Source of the DNA: Teredinibacter waterburyi
Lineage (GTDB): Bacteria > Pseudomonadota > Gammaproteobacteria > Pseudomonadales > Cellvibrionaceae
DNA length: 64,000 nt
Direction of reading: 5' to 3'
Assembly (NCBI RefSeq): GCF_001922985.1
Contig: NZ_MRUH01000086.1
Location: forward strand, 27,459-91,458
Each line of letters opens with the position of its first letter. Within the stretch, counting starts at the first letter, position 1. The notes under the pieces were generated by a model. The model worked only from the letters and a program-made list of their open reading frames with translations. It was not told the DNA's origin and ran no database searches. Positions 40,618 through 49,600 of the stretch are shown piece after piece. The translations under genes were made by a program, and so were the position numbers.

Positions 40618-40653
40618 CAGATACTGTCATTCTAAAAAACTGAAGATAGCTAC

Positions 40654-41553
40654 ATGATTTCCATAAAACAGTTGAATTACGCACTCGCCGTAGGCAAGAC
40701 ACTTCATTTTAAAAATGCGGCTGAGCTTTGCTCCGTATCGCAATCAGCGCTAAGCACCGCGATAACCGAGCTGGAGAAGCAGTTGGGCGTGCAGTTGTTC
40801 GAAAGGGACAACAAGCGAGTGCTTATTACCCCTGCGGGTGAGCAGCTACTGGAGAAGGCCCATTCAATTTTGCTGCAGGTCGACGACTTGTATCGCTTGT
40901 CACAGGTGCAAAAATCGCCCTTAAGTGTGCCCATGAAGCTTGGAGTGATTCCCACCATCAGCCCCTACCTGCTCCCCAAAGTATTGCCAAATTTACGTCA
41001 ACAACACCCCGATTTTCGCCTGAGTATTACCGAAGGGCAGTCCCACGAGCTGATCGAAATGGTAAAAACGGGTGAGCTGGACACAGCCATCTTGGCACTG
41101 CCCTATCCGCTCGATGAGCTATTGGCATTTGAATTTTGGCAGGAAGATTTTTATTGGGTCGCCCCTAAAGATGCAGAGTTCGCTGACTGCACGGAAATCA
41201 GTAGCCAACAGCTAAGGCAAACAGAGCTATTACTGCTAAAAGATGGCCACTGCTTAAAAGAGCACGCCTTAGCCGCGTGTAAGCTCAGCCAGCAAGACAC
41301 TATTCACAGCCTAGGAGCAACTAGCTTGCACACCATAGTACAAATGGTTGCGGGGCGAATGGGTACGACACTGCTACCGGAAATGGCACTAGACCAGCTG
41401 GTAACCGAAAACTCAGAGCTTTGCGCAATACACTTAAATGAGCCAGGCCCACATAGGCGTATTGCCTTTGTGATTCGCCCCAACTACATAGGGGTAAACG
41501 ACATTGAGCGATTGAAAGTCATATTTAAGGAGGGGCTTAAGCAAAAATTGTGA
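40654..41553 (+). CDS. oxyR: Hydrogen peroxide-responsive regulator OxyR
   Basis: The 299-residue LysR-type regulator has an N-terminal winged helix (1-60, TLHFKNAAELCSVSQSALSTAI) and an effector domain with redox cysteines C200 and C209 in DGHCLKEHALAACKL, corresponding to E. coli C199 and C208. Oxidation forms a disulfide that activates transcription of peroxide-defence genes. It is divergent from ahpC and upstream of an operator-like sequence. Confidence 0.95.
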   Translation: MISIKQLNYALAVGKTLHFKNAAELCSVSQSALSTAITELEKQLGVQLFERDNKRVLITPAGEQLLEKAHSILLQVDDLYRLSQVQKSPLSVPMKLGVIPTISPYLLPKVLPNLRQQHPDFRLSITEGQSHELIEMVKTGELDTAILALPYPLDELLAFEFWQEDFYWVAPKDAEFADCTEISSQQLRQTELLLLKDGHCLKEHALAACKLSQQDTIHSLGATSLHTIVQMVAGRMGTTLLPEMALDQLVTENSELCAIHLNEPGPHRRIAFVIRPNYIGVNDIERLKVIFKEGLKQKL

Positions 41554-41706
41554 GCTAGCATTGGCTCTAGCCATGCGGTCGAGCTGGCGCGAAAGGCATC
41601 CAAACAGTAGTATTACCAATATTCCACAGAATTACCGTTAATCCCTGTGAGCTCGTCAGAATTCCATTAGGAATCGTTAACATAATAAGAATAAAGGCCT
41701 CCGCCA

Positions 41707-42621
41707 ATGCCTCGATTGCATCTTACCGCCGTTTCATCCGCTCTAGCTTTACATGCTAAACGCTTACCGCTCTTCGCACTGCTGGTTCTAGCCCCCTTGG
41801 TCAGCTTGTTTTCAGCCTGCAACGCCAATAGTCAGGAGTCGTTCCATATTTGGAAATCGGGTGCGCCGGGTTTTGAGCATTTGCGCAATGAGCCAGAACA
41901 AGCCAAAGATTGGTGGGTAAAAAACATTCACAACCCCTCGATCACAGCATTTTTGCCCGACCCCAGTGTCGCCACAGGTGCCGCTATTTTAGTCATCCCC
42001 GGTGGCGGCCACCGCGAGCTGGTGTTCAATGCTGAGGGAACCGATACCGCAAAGATACTTAACCCCATCGGCGTTGCTGTTTTTGTACTGAAATATCGCC
42101 TAGCCCGAGCCGAGAATTCGCCCTACACCCTACCCTTACACGCCAAGCAGGACGCCCAACGAGCGTTGCGTTATATTCGCAGCCGCGCGCAGGAATGGGG
42201 GCTTGATCGCAACCGCGTAGGTGTAATGGGGTTTTCGGCAGGCGGCGAAGTAGCCTCTTTTATCGCCTATGACGGTGACGAAGGCCAAGCCAATGCCACC
42301 GACAGCATCGAGCGCTATAGCAACAAGCCCGATTTCCAGATTTTGGTATATCCCGGGCCACTTGGTATTCCAACAAATGTCCCGAGCGACGCGCCACCGG
42401 CTTTCTTGGTAGCAGCAATCGACGATCCCTGTTGTTCACAATCGGCAATTACCCTGCTGCAGGCCTACAAAAATGCCAACCTTTCGGCAGAAGCACATAT
42501 CTATGCCAAGGGCGGGCACGCGTTTAATCTCGGCCAGCGAGCGACCGACCGCAGTATTCAGCAATGGACGGAAAGATTAGTTGACTGGCTTATCGATAGC
42601 GAGATTACCGTCAAACCGTAA
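41707..42621 (+). CDS. Lipoprotein alpha/beta-hydrolase (acetyl-esterase-like)
   Basis: The 304-residue protein has an N-terminal hydrophobic segment and lipobox LFSAC (Cys38), so it is likely a membrane-anchored lipoprotein. The hydrolase domain shows an oxyanion region IPGGGHREL (about 97-105), nucleophile S177 in GFSAGGE, acid D239 or D240, and His271 in GGHAFN. This layout resembles carbohydrate acetyl esterases (xylan or pectin deacetylation), which fits a polysaccharide-degrading host, but the substrate is not deducible. The next gene begins 69 bases later; a promoter for the sigma factor lies in the gap. Confidence 0.85.
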   Translation: MPRLHLTAVSSALALHAKRLPLFALLVLAPLVSLFSACNANSQESFHIWKSGAPGFEHLRNEPEQAKDWWVKNIHNPSITAFLPDPSVATGAAILVIPGGGHRELVFNAEGTDTAKILNPIGVAVFVLKYRLARAENSPYTLPLHAKQDAQRALRYIRSRAQEWGLDRNRVGVMGFSAGGEVASFIAYDGDEGQANATDSIERYSNKPDFQILVYPGPLGIPTNVPSDAPPAFLVAAIDDPCCSQSAITLLQAYKNANLSAEAHIYAKGGHAFNLGQRATDRSIQQWTERLVDWLIDSEITVKP

Positions 42622-42655
42622 TTGAGCCGGTTTATCAGCTTTTTTTTGCGACCTC

Positions 42656-42682
42656 TGTAACCTTTTCCCGCCGGATACGTTT
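42656..42682 (+). promoter_or_regulatory. Candidate ECF-type promoter of the sigma factor operon
   Basis: TGTAACC (42656-42662), a 15-base spacer and CGTTT (42678-42682) fit an extracytoplasmic-function sigma promoter. The same motif with the same spacing precedes the second DUF4252 gene (44286-44312). The -10 ends only eight bases before the sigma factor ATG, so the transcript may be leaderless. Confidence 0.6.
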
Positions 42683-42690
42683 CTAAGTAA

Positions 42691-43179
42691 ATGAAATTCA
42701 AATTCCGCACGCTGGTCAATCGCCACCATCGCCAAGTTTATGCGCTGGCACTGCGGATGTTGGCCAATAAAGCCGAAGCGGAAGATGCCACGCAAGAAGT
42801 ATTCGAGCGGCTTTGGGCGAATATAGCCCCGCTGACGGAACAAGATACAGGGCCTTGGTTGCACCGTGTTACCCATAACTACTGCATCGATCAGCTACGC
42901 AAACGCAAACCCAGCGAAGAACTTGCCGATACCTTGGTCGATAGCGCTGCGCAAACGCCGGATAGCGCCAGCCAACAACAGCAACTCAGCAGCTGGCTCA
43001 ATAAAGCCATCGCGCAATTAAAAGAACCCTACAAAACACTGATTGTATTGTTCGACCTACAACAAAAATCTGTTCGCGAAGTGGCCGAGAGCATGAGCAT
43101 GCAAGAAAACCATGTGAAAGTTTCGATTCACCGAGCACGAAAACAACTACGCGCGATCTTACAGGGTATTGAATTATGA
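42691..43179 (+). CDS. ECF RNA polymerase sigma factor
   Basis: The 162-residue sigma-70 family protein has region 2 (RHHRQVYALALRML, AEDATQEVFERLW) and region 4 (SVREVAESMSMQENHVKVSIHRARKQL) and lacks region 1.1 and 3. No good ribosome site precedes the ATG. It overlaps the next gene by four bases (ATGA), the typical sigma/anti-sigma arrangement, and sits behind an ECF-type promoter that suggests autoregulation. Confidence 0.93.
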   Translation: MKFKFRTLVNRHHRQVYALALRMLANKAEAEDATQEVFERLWANIAPLTEQDTGPWLHRVTHNYCIDQLRKRKPSEELADTLVDSAAQTPDSASQQQQLSSWLNKAIAQLKEPYKTLIVLFDLQQKSVREVAESMSMQENHVKVSIHRARKQLRAILQGIEL

Positions 43180-43700
43180 CCCATTCAAACAACAACACTA
43201 ACCACGACTCAGTTGATACTGATTTTTTAAACCGTGTTTTCAGCGATGACCTCGAGCCAACCGCGAGCCTGCCGGACATCGATCACGATCATTCGGATAG
43301 TGCCCCGAGTACCGCACTCTTGTCTCGGCTATACAAAATTACCGATAGCGAAACAACTGATCACACAATAAAAACCGTCAAGCAACATTCGCAGCCTGCT
43401 CAACACAAAACAAGGTTCACATCGACAATTGCGCAGGCTATTCATCGCCACGGTAAAACCGCCATTCCCTTAGCGGCGAGCCTGCTATTAGCGGGTGTAT
43501 TAATTATGCAGCAACATATTAATCAGCAACGCCATACGGCCGAGCAAGCCATGGCGCAAATGGCACTGGCATTTAGCTATCTCGAACAGGCCAATCACAC
43601 CGCAAGTCAAAGCGTGACCGAGACGCTACGTGATAATTTAAAAAAATCTACCCTAGACCCTCTTCTTAACGTAACGCTTACCCGAGATTCCTCCAGCTAG
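43176..43700 (+). CDS. Probable anti-sigma factor, single membrane helix
   Basis: The 174-residue protein has an N-terminal cytosolic part (about 1-105, rich in His/Asp/Ser, no zinc anti-sigma motif seen), one membrane helix (about 106-126, IPLAASLLLAGVLIM) and a short periplasmic tail. Overlap with the ECF gene and a single helix between cytosolic and periplasmic parts make an anti-sigma role the likely one. The sequence shows no recognised domain. Confidence 0.7.
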   Translation: MTHSNNNTNHDSVDTDFLNRVFSDDLEPTASLPDIDHDHSDSAPSTALLSRLYKITDSETTDHTIKTVKQHSQPAQHKTRFTSTIAQAIHRHGKTAIPLAASLLLAGVLIMQQHINQQRHTAEQAMAQMALAFSYLEQANHTASQSVTETLRDNLKKSTLDPLLNVTLTRDSSS

Positions 43701-43710
43701 GACGACGACC

Positions 43711-44277
43711 ATGAGATTAGAACTAAAGATCACTAAACAGATTATATTCGCTGCGATGATAAGCCTTAGCTGGCATTGCTACGCGCTACAGCCAGGGGAG
43801 ATTACCTTTGATGACTTATCAAAAACCTATGGCGAAGCAAAGGTCGAAATAAACTTAAACCGGCAACTTATTGGCTTGGTTAGTAGCTTTAGCCGCAACG
43901 AAGACCCAGAGGTAGCCGCAATTCTGAATGGGCTTCAGCAAATAACTGTACGCGTATACCAGATGAACAACTCCGTCGATACGGCCTACCAAGCGGTGGA
44001 GCAAGTTGCAAAAAAAATCCGCAAAGAGAACTGGCTGCCGCTCGTCAGCGTTAATAATGACGAGCAAAAAGTAAGGATTTTCTCCCGTTCCACCAACGAA
44101 AAAATGGACGGTCTAGTAGTGATGGTGGTGGATGCCAAAAAAGGCGGCGAAGCGGTATTTATAAACATTGTTGGCGAAATAGATCCAGCGAAAATATCGG
44201 CCGTTACGCAATCACTCAATATCAATATTAACGGCACAGATAGCAAAACGCTCGATGCAGCGAAACAAAATAGATAA
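43711..44277 (+). CDS. DUF4252 exported protein, copy 1
   Basis: The 188-residue protein has a signal peptide (about 1-26) and a DUF4252-like domain: DLSKTYGEAKVEINLNRQLIG, EDPEVAAILNGLQQITVRVYQ, KENWLPLVSVNNDEQKVRIFSR and GLVVMVVD. The family is of unknown function, often beside ECF sigma genes. It is 10 bases after the anti-sigma gene. Its downstream neighbour is a close paralogue. Confidence 0.8.
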   Translation: MRLELKITKQIIFAAMISLSWHCYALQPGEITFDDLSKTYGEAKVEINLNRQLIGLVSSFSRNEDPEVAAILNGLQQITVRVYQMNNSVDTAYQAVEQVAKKIRKENWLPLVSVNNDEQKVRIFSRSTNEKMDGLVVMVVDAKKGGEAVFINIVGEIDPAKISAVTQSLNININGTDSKTLDAAKQNR

Positions 44278-44285
44278 CGATGGTT

Positions 44286-44312
44286 TGTAACCTTTTTTGA
44301 GATAGAGCGTTT
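44286..44312 (+). promoter_or_regulatory. Candidate ECF-type promoter of the second DUF4252 gene
   Basis: TGTAACC (44286-44292), 15-base spacer and CGTTT (44308-44312), identical in boxes and spacing to the motif at 42656-42682. The start codon is about 60 bases further downstream. Confidence 0.6.
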
Positions 44313-44374
44313 TATCTATAACTACGATCGAACAGAAACGATCTCGAAAAAACAACAAACCACTGGAGAACGCC

Positions 44375-44953
44375 ATGAAAAATATATTCAACACTATATT
44401 AGACGCTGTTTTACAACGAAGTTTTGTTCGATCTGTAATCACCGGCATGATAATCGCCACTTTAGCCGTGAGTACCAACAGCTTCGCCGGAGAGCAATCC
44501 AGTTTTAACAGCCTCAACTCAGACCGCCTATCAAAAGTCTACGGCGCACCTAAAATCAATATCAACCTCGGCGACAACCTACTGGGTATTGCGCGCTTTT
44601 TTATTAAACAAGACGACCCAGAAACCGCTGAAATTCTGCGAGATATTCGCGCCTTAAACATAAAAATATACAATCTAAATGCCGACCCTGATACCGCATT
44701 CAAAGAGATCGACCGCGCCACCAAAATTGCCACCAAACAAAACTGGCTCGCGCTGGTTAGCGTAAATGAACCACAACAAAAAGTACGGATATTTTCGAGA
44801 CTAAAAGACGATCGAATGGATGGCCTACTGGTGTTCGTCGTTAACAGCGAAGATAAAGAAATCGTTTTTATCGATATTGTCGGCAGCATCAACACCGCTG
44901 ATCTGGCGACACTCACCAACGCCATGGACATCGATATGAAAAGCAACATTTAA
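44375..44953 (+). CDS. DUF4252 exported protein, copy 2
   Basis: The 192-residue protein with a signal peptide (about 1-38, ending NSFAGE) is a paralogue of the preceding gene. The same motifs recur (LSKVYGAPKININLGDNLLG, DDPETAEILRDIRALNIKIY, KQNWLALVSV, QQKVRIFSRLKDDRMDGLL). The ribosome site TGGAG precedes it. It has its own ECF-type promoter, so the two copies may be expressed in different amounts. Confidence 0.8.
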   Translation: MKNIFNTILDAVLQRSFVRSVITGMIIATLAVSTNSFAGEQSSFNSLNSDRLSKVYGAPKININLGDNLLGIARFFIKQDDPETAEILRDIRALNIKIYNLNADPDTAFKEIDRATKIATKQNWLALVSVNEPQQKVRIFSRLKDDRMDGLLVFVVNSEDKEIVFIDIVGSINTADLATLTNAMDIDMKSNI

Positions 44954-44964
44954 AGCCAACAAAC

Positions 44965-44998
44965 AATCAGAGGGTTGTACTTTTACAACCCTCTGATT
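44965..44998. repeat. Perfect 15-bp inverted repeat after DUF4252 copy 2
   Basis: AATCAGAGGGTTGTA and TACAACCCTCTGATT (44965-44979 and 44984-44998) flank a 4-base loop CTTT, 12 bases after the stop. The stem is strong, but no T-run follows, so it is not a typical rho-independent terminator. It may stabilise the mRNA end. Confidence 0.7.
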
Positions 44999-45324
44999 AG
45001 GTTAAACAATCGCCCTCAAACTGTCATACATCTGTAGAATTCCTGTCATCCTCTTTTGAAATATTCCTCGCAGCTCTACTAGTGTCGCTGCTAGCGGCAA
45101 CTGAAGACGCACCGTTAAGTTTACCAAAGCAACCTAGCCTCAAATGCTATTGATCAGCATAGATTTTTGTGTGGGCCTAGGTGGGGACGTTGGACTGATA
45201 TCAGCGTGGCTGGTGCTTCTAAACGTTTAAATTCAGGGCGAAAGCCCCGCCACCGCGCAGCCTTGCAGTTAGCTGTCTATACTGATTTCTATCAGTTTAA
45301 GATTAGCTAAAGGACAACTGCAGC
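44999..45324 (+). promoter_or_regulatory. Leader region of the PilT/PilU gene
   Basis: About 325 bases without an ORF. A GGGC-GAAA-GCCC hairpin at 45237-45248 is followed by CACCGCGCAGCC, faintly recalling the core of c-di-GMP-I riboswitches, but the consensus CGCAAAGCC is not exact and the remaining helices are not evident. Confidence 0.25.
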
Positions 45325-46527
45325 ATGGGTACACCCATAGATAACTACCTTAAGATCCTGGCATCAAAAGACGGTTCTGATTTGTACTTGAGTACTGGCG
45401 CGCCAGTTTGCGCAAAATTCCAAGGCACGCTCAAACCGCTTTCTCAAACGCCATTAAAACCAGGTGAGGTGGAAGCCATCGCCAACAACATTATGGACAA
45501 CCAGCAACGTCAAGTATTCGAGGACGAGTTGGAAATGAATTTGGCAATTTCGATACCGTCTGTAGGGCGCTTTCGTGTGAACATTTTCAAACAACGCAAC
45601 GAGGTATCGATTGTCGCCCGCAATATCAACACCGAAATCCCCAAATTCGAAGATCTCGGCCTGCCCGATGTTTTAAAAGACGTGATTATGACAAAGCGCG
45701 GCTTGGTGTTGTTTGTGGGAGGAACCGGTTCGGGTAAATCCACGTCACTTGCGGCGTTAATTGACTACCGCAACAGCAACTCCGGCGGCCATATTATTAC
45801 CATCGAAGACCCGGTTGAGTATGTGCACAAACACAAGAAAAGCGTTATCAATCAGCGTGAAGTGGGTGTTGATACGCGTAGTTTTCGCAACGCCTTAAAA
45901 AACACACTACGGCAAGCTCCAGACGTCATTTTGATTGGTGAGATTCGCGACCGAGAAACAATGGAGCACGCGCTAGAGTTTGCGGAAACCGGACACTTAG
46001 CCATTTCTACTCTGCACGCCAATAATGCAAACCAAGCGCTGGAACGTATCATCAACATGTTCCCAGAGGAGCGGCGCCCGCAACTACTTTTAGGCTTGTC
46101 ACAAAATATTCGCGCGTTTGTTTCCCAGCGTCTGATTCCAACCATCGACGGCAAACGCTGTGCGGCGGTTGAAGTATTGCTCGGCACTAAGACCATTCAA
46201 GAATTGATTCTTAAGAATCGGCTACCCGACATTAAAGAAATTATGGAGAAGTCGGAGAACCTAGGGATGCAAACCTTTGATGCGGCCTTATTCAAACTGT
46301 ACAAAGCGAAAAGAATTAGCTTCGACGAAGCCGTTGCCAATGCCGACTCGCCCAATAACTTGCGCTTGCGAATCAAACTCGCTGAAGGCAGTGCACAACC
46401 CAGTGCCAAGAATGAAGACAAGGCTGCCAGTAGTGCGACGAGCGGCAGCATGGAGCTATCCCTAGAGGCAATTGAACAACCTGACGAGGACGACCCCAAC
46501 AATCCATTTGGAGGCAAAAGCTACTAA
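45325..46527 (+). CDS. pilU: PilT/PilU-family type IV pilus ATPase
   Basis: The 400-residue hexameric ATPase of the twitching-motility type, expected at the cytoplasmic face of the pilus machine. It has Walker A GGTGSGKS (132-139), Walker B VILIGEIRDRE with Glu206, Asp box ITIEDPVEY, and His box ISTLHANNANQ. The N-terminal MGTPIDNYLKILASKDGSDLYLSTG and the C-terminal acidic Ser/Ala-rich tail resemble PilU more than PilT, but I did not align them. PilU supports retraction together with PilT; no pilT is in the window. It is followed by a strong terminator. Confidence 0.8.
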   Translation: MGTPIDNYLKILASKDGSDLYLSTGAPVCAKFQGTLKPLSQTPLKPGEVEAIANNIMDNQQRQVFEDELEMNLAISIPSVGRFRVNIFKQRNEVSIVARNINTEIPKFEDLGLPDVLKDVIMTKRGLVLFVGGTGSGKSTSLAALIDYRNSNSGGHIITIEDPVEYVHKHKKSVINQREVGVDTRSFRNALKNTLRQAPDVILIGEIRDRETMEHALEFAETGHLAISTLHANNANQALERIINMFPEERRPQLLLGLSQNIRAFVSQRLIPTIDGKRCAAVEVLLGTKTIQELILKNRLPDIKEIMEKSENLGMQTFDAALFKLYKAKRISFDEAVANADSPNNLRLRIKLAEGSAQPSAKNEDKAASSATSGSMELSLEAIEQPDEDDPNNPFGGKSY

Positions 46528-46529
46528 CA

Positions 46530-46560
46530 TAAAAAACGCGACCTTAGGTCGCGTTTTTTA
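46530..46560 (+). terminator. Rho-independent terminator of the PilT/PilU gene
   Basis: ACGCGACC and GGTCGCGT pair with a 3-base loop and are followed by a T-run (46554-46559). The flanking A-run also permits termination on the minus strand. Confidence 0.9.
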
Positions 46561-46650
46561 TGGGGCGGTGCTGAAATAAAATTCCTGTAATACTCTAGGT
46601 AGCACCAAGCGGCCACCTAGCTATTAACGATCTGTAATTCTCCCTTAAAT

Positions 46651-49600
46651 TTAATTGTCGCAGGCCAGCTTAATATTAGTCTGGAACATAAAGTTAGATT
46701 CAACAGTATGTCGCTCAGCAAAGAACAGATCGAAACTATAACGCTCGCCCTGCTGTATGCCTAACTGTGAGGCTACCTCATCCAAGCTTACCGACACCTC
46801 TTCCACTTCATGAACACCACCGATATCAATGGCTAAGACACCGTTGATGTACAACCAAAGATCGTCATCGCCGCGGAAGGTAAAGACTTCCCCGCCTTCG
46901 TAATCAAAGACTAAATGCGACTCTAGAGTAAAGTGGTAATTGTGCCAGTAGCGAGGCGTATTTCCCCAACCCTTACGATCGAGCGGGAAGAAGCTGCCGT
47001 TGCTATAGCTCCAAGTATTGGTATCACCAACTCGCGTCAACTCTAACGACATCGGAATACGCTGATTCACACCCTCAACGTCGTTGTACCATTGATTGAA
47101 ATTCGCGGCATTGGTCGTAGTAAGGCTACCGCTATCGCCATGCGCGTACTGTGGCTTACCGTCGCCACCCAGTGTAGACATTACGATTCCCTTGTCTTCA
47201 CCGATCACATATTCAAAGTCTGGATGGCTGGACTGGAAATCGCGTAACACAACAGGGAAGCTGCGGCTGCTAACGCCCGACATATCACAAGTCGCGGGAG
47301 CGGCGAACTCAATGCTCATGGTATCCGGCGAGCTATCTATCTCACCATCGTTAACAATTAATTGCGCCACGTAGGTTCCGGCCCCGCTCACGGTAATGGT
47401 GGGCGTCGAGGACTCGCTGTAATCAAGAACGGCAAGTGCATCTGAAGGCTGCGCAACAATACTCCAACGATAGCTTAAGTCATCGCCGTCAGCATCGTAG
47501 CTACCGCGTCCGTCCAAAGCCACAGTGCCGCTACTCATATCCAACGTCTGGTTATCGCCAGCTTCCGCAACGGGACGGGTATTAGCGGTGGTTATGGTCA
47601 CGGTATCCACATCACTATCGAGCAAACCATCGTTAACAACCAGCTGCACTATATAAGTACCGGAGGCGTCGATCGTTAAGCTCGGTGTTGCCGCGCTGCT
47701 ATTGCTCAGCATGCTATCAACCCCTTCAGGCTGACTGACGAGCGACCATTGGTATTGAATCGAATCACCATCAGGATCGTAACTCGCCGTGCCATCGAGC
47801 AGAATCGTATCGTTTACCGCTGCGGCTTGATCGGCGCCAGCTAGAGCTACAGGAGCTGTGTTTACAGTATCGACCACGACACTATCCGCTTCACTACTCA
47901 GCAAACCGTCATTCACCACCAATGCAAACTCGTAGTGACCAACAACATCTGGCGTAAATTGCGGGTAGACCGATGTTGAAGCAACGAGCGCAGCACTGCT
48001 TTCTGCCGGTGCCGAGATGGTTACCCAGCTATAGGTGAGCGTATCGCCATCGGTATCGTAACTACCCGAGCCGTCGAAGCTCACCGCAACACCTGGGCGA
48101 GCACTCATATTTTCGCCTGCATTCGCTACCGGAGCCGTGTTCGCGGGCTCTGGTGTGGCGGTGGGTTCCAGTGTTGGAACTGGCGTTGGCTCTAGAGTTG
48201 GTTCTGGTGTTACTTCGGGCGTAGGCTCAACAGTTGGTACCGGAGTTGGCTCTGGTGTCGATGTTGGAACCGGTGTAGGTGTTGGCTCTGCACTTGGCAT
48301 AGACGTAGGAACAGGCGTTGGCTCTACCGTTGGAACAGGTGTCGCGGTTGGCTCTGGGCTAGCTGTTGGCAATGGAGACGCAGTCGGCGTTGGCGCAAGC
48401 GTCGGGGTTATTGAAGGCACAGCAGTTGGCGCCACAGTAGGAGCTATTGTCGGAGCCACGGTAGGGCTAACAGTAGGAGCAACCGTAGGCATTACACTTG
48501 GCAACGCTGTTGGCTCGCTAGTCGGCATTACCGTAGGAGTGATACTAGGCAGAACCGTTGGTATAAGCGTTGGCGCAAGGCTTGGTACTGGCGTTGGCAT
48601 AGCCGTTGGCGCAACCGAAGGAGATACACTAGGTACAGCTGTGGGCTCTAAAGTAGGCTCGGGGGTAATGACAACACTGGGGTCATCACAAATAATGCGT
48701 GAATCATCTAGGTCTGGTGTGTAATTCGGATTATAAGGCTCATAGGGAAAGTCGACACCGGTGTGCGGCTGACTCAAAGCCAACTCGGTATATTCCACAC
48801 CTTTGCGCGCTTTTAAAATTGGCAAACGGCTATCGCTGGCAGGATCAAACATCCAAATACCGTAGGCGTTTTCCAGCGATTCTGTCGCGTCGTCTGAGCT
48901 GCAGAAGGAGCTTACCCCGTCATCAACAGATGTACACTGCGACCAGCTAACTAAAACGCGCGAAGTGCCATCTCGGTAAGGAGCAACGGCACTGTACCAA
49001 CCCGCAAGCGAAGGCTGATTTGGAAACAGTGTAACCTCGGCGCTAATCATTGGCTTCATTGCCAAATTGGCAAACACCACACCGGACTGTGTTTCAGCCG
49101 GCTCCATTAGCTCCATCACGTTACCACCTAGAAACTGGTTGTAGCGGTGCTTTAATAGAACCAGTAAACGTCCAGACTCGGCCTGCACCATGTCGCTAAG
49201 TTGCAACAGACTTTCGTCGGATGCATTGGTGGTAACCGTGTTGTAAAGCTGAGCGAGTTCAGAACCGTCGGAATTAATACGTAAAAGCGTGTAGTGATTA
49301 CTAGCTAAAGCAGGACCGAAAGGAGTTTCTATTGCAAACGCACAGAGTTCTTCAGAACCCCATGCTGCCGGCGCGGTTATCCCACTGGGATAGTCACTGG
49401 AAAACATTTGATCGAAGCCAACTTTATTCAGCGTAGCACTTTGTGTTTGGCACTGACGCAACAACTCATAGCTGCGCGACCAACGAACAAAAGCGACGCG
49501 ACCATCTTTTAACGTTGTTGGCTGAGTATCGTGGTGAGAGCCATAGGTAAGCTGAACAATGTTATCGCCATCGCTCTGCATACTATGCAATAGCGATGGT

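Noticed and set aside
48137..48724. Plus-strand ORF of 195 codons rich in Gly and Val
   Set aside because: It is the antisense reading of the Pro/Thr linker repeats of the large lipoprotein; low complexity and no ribosome site.
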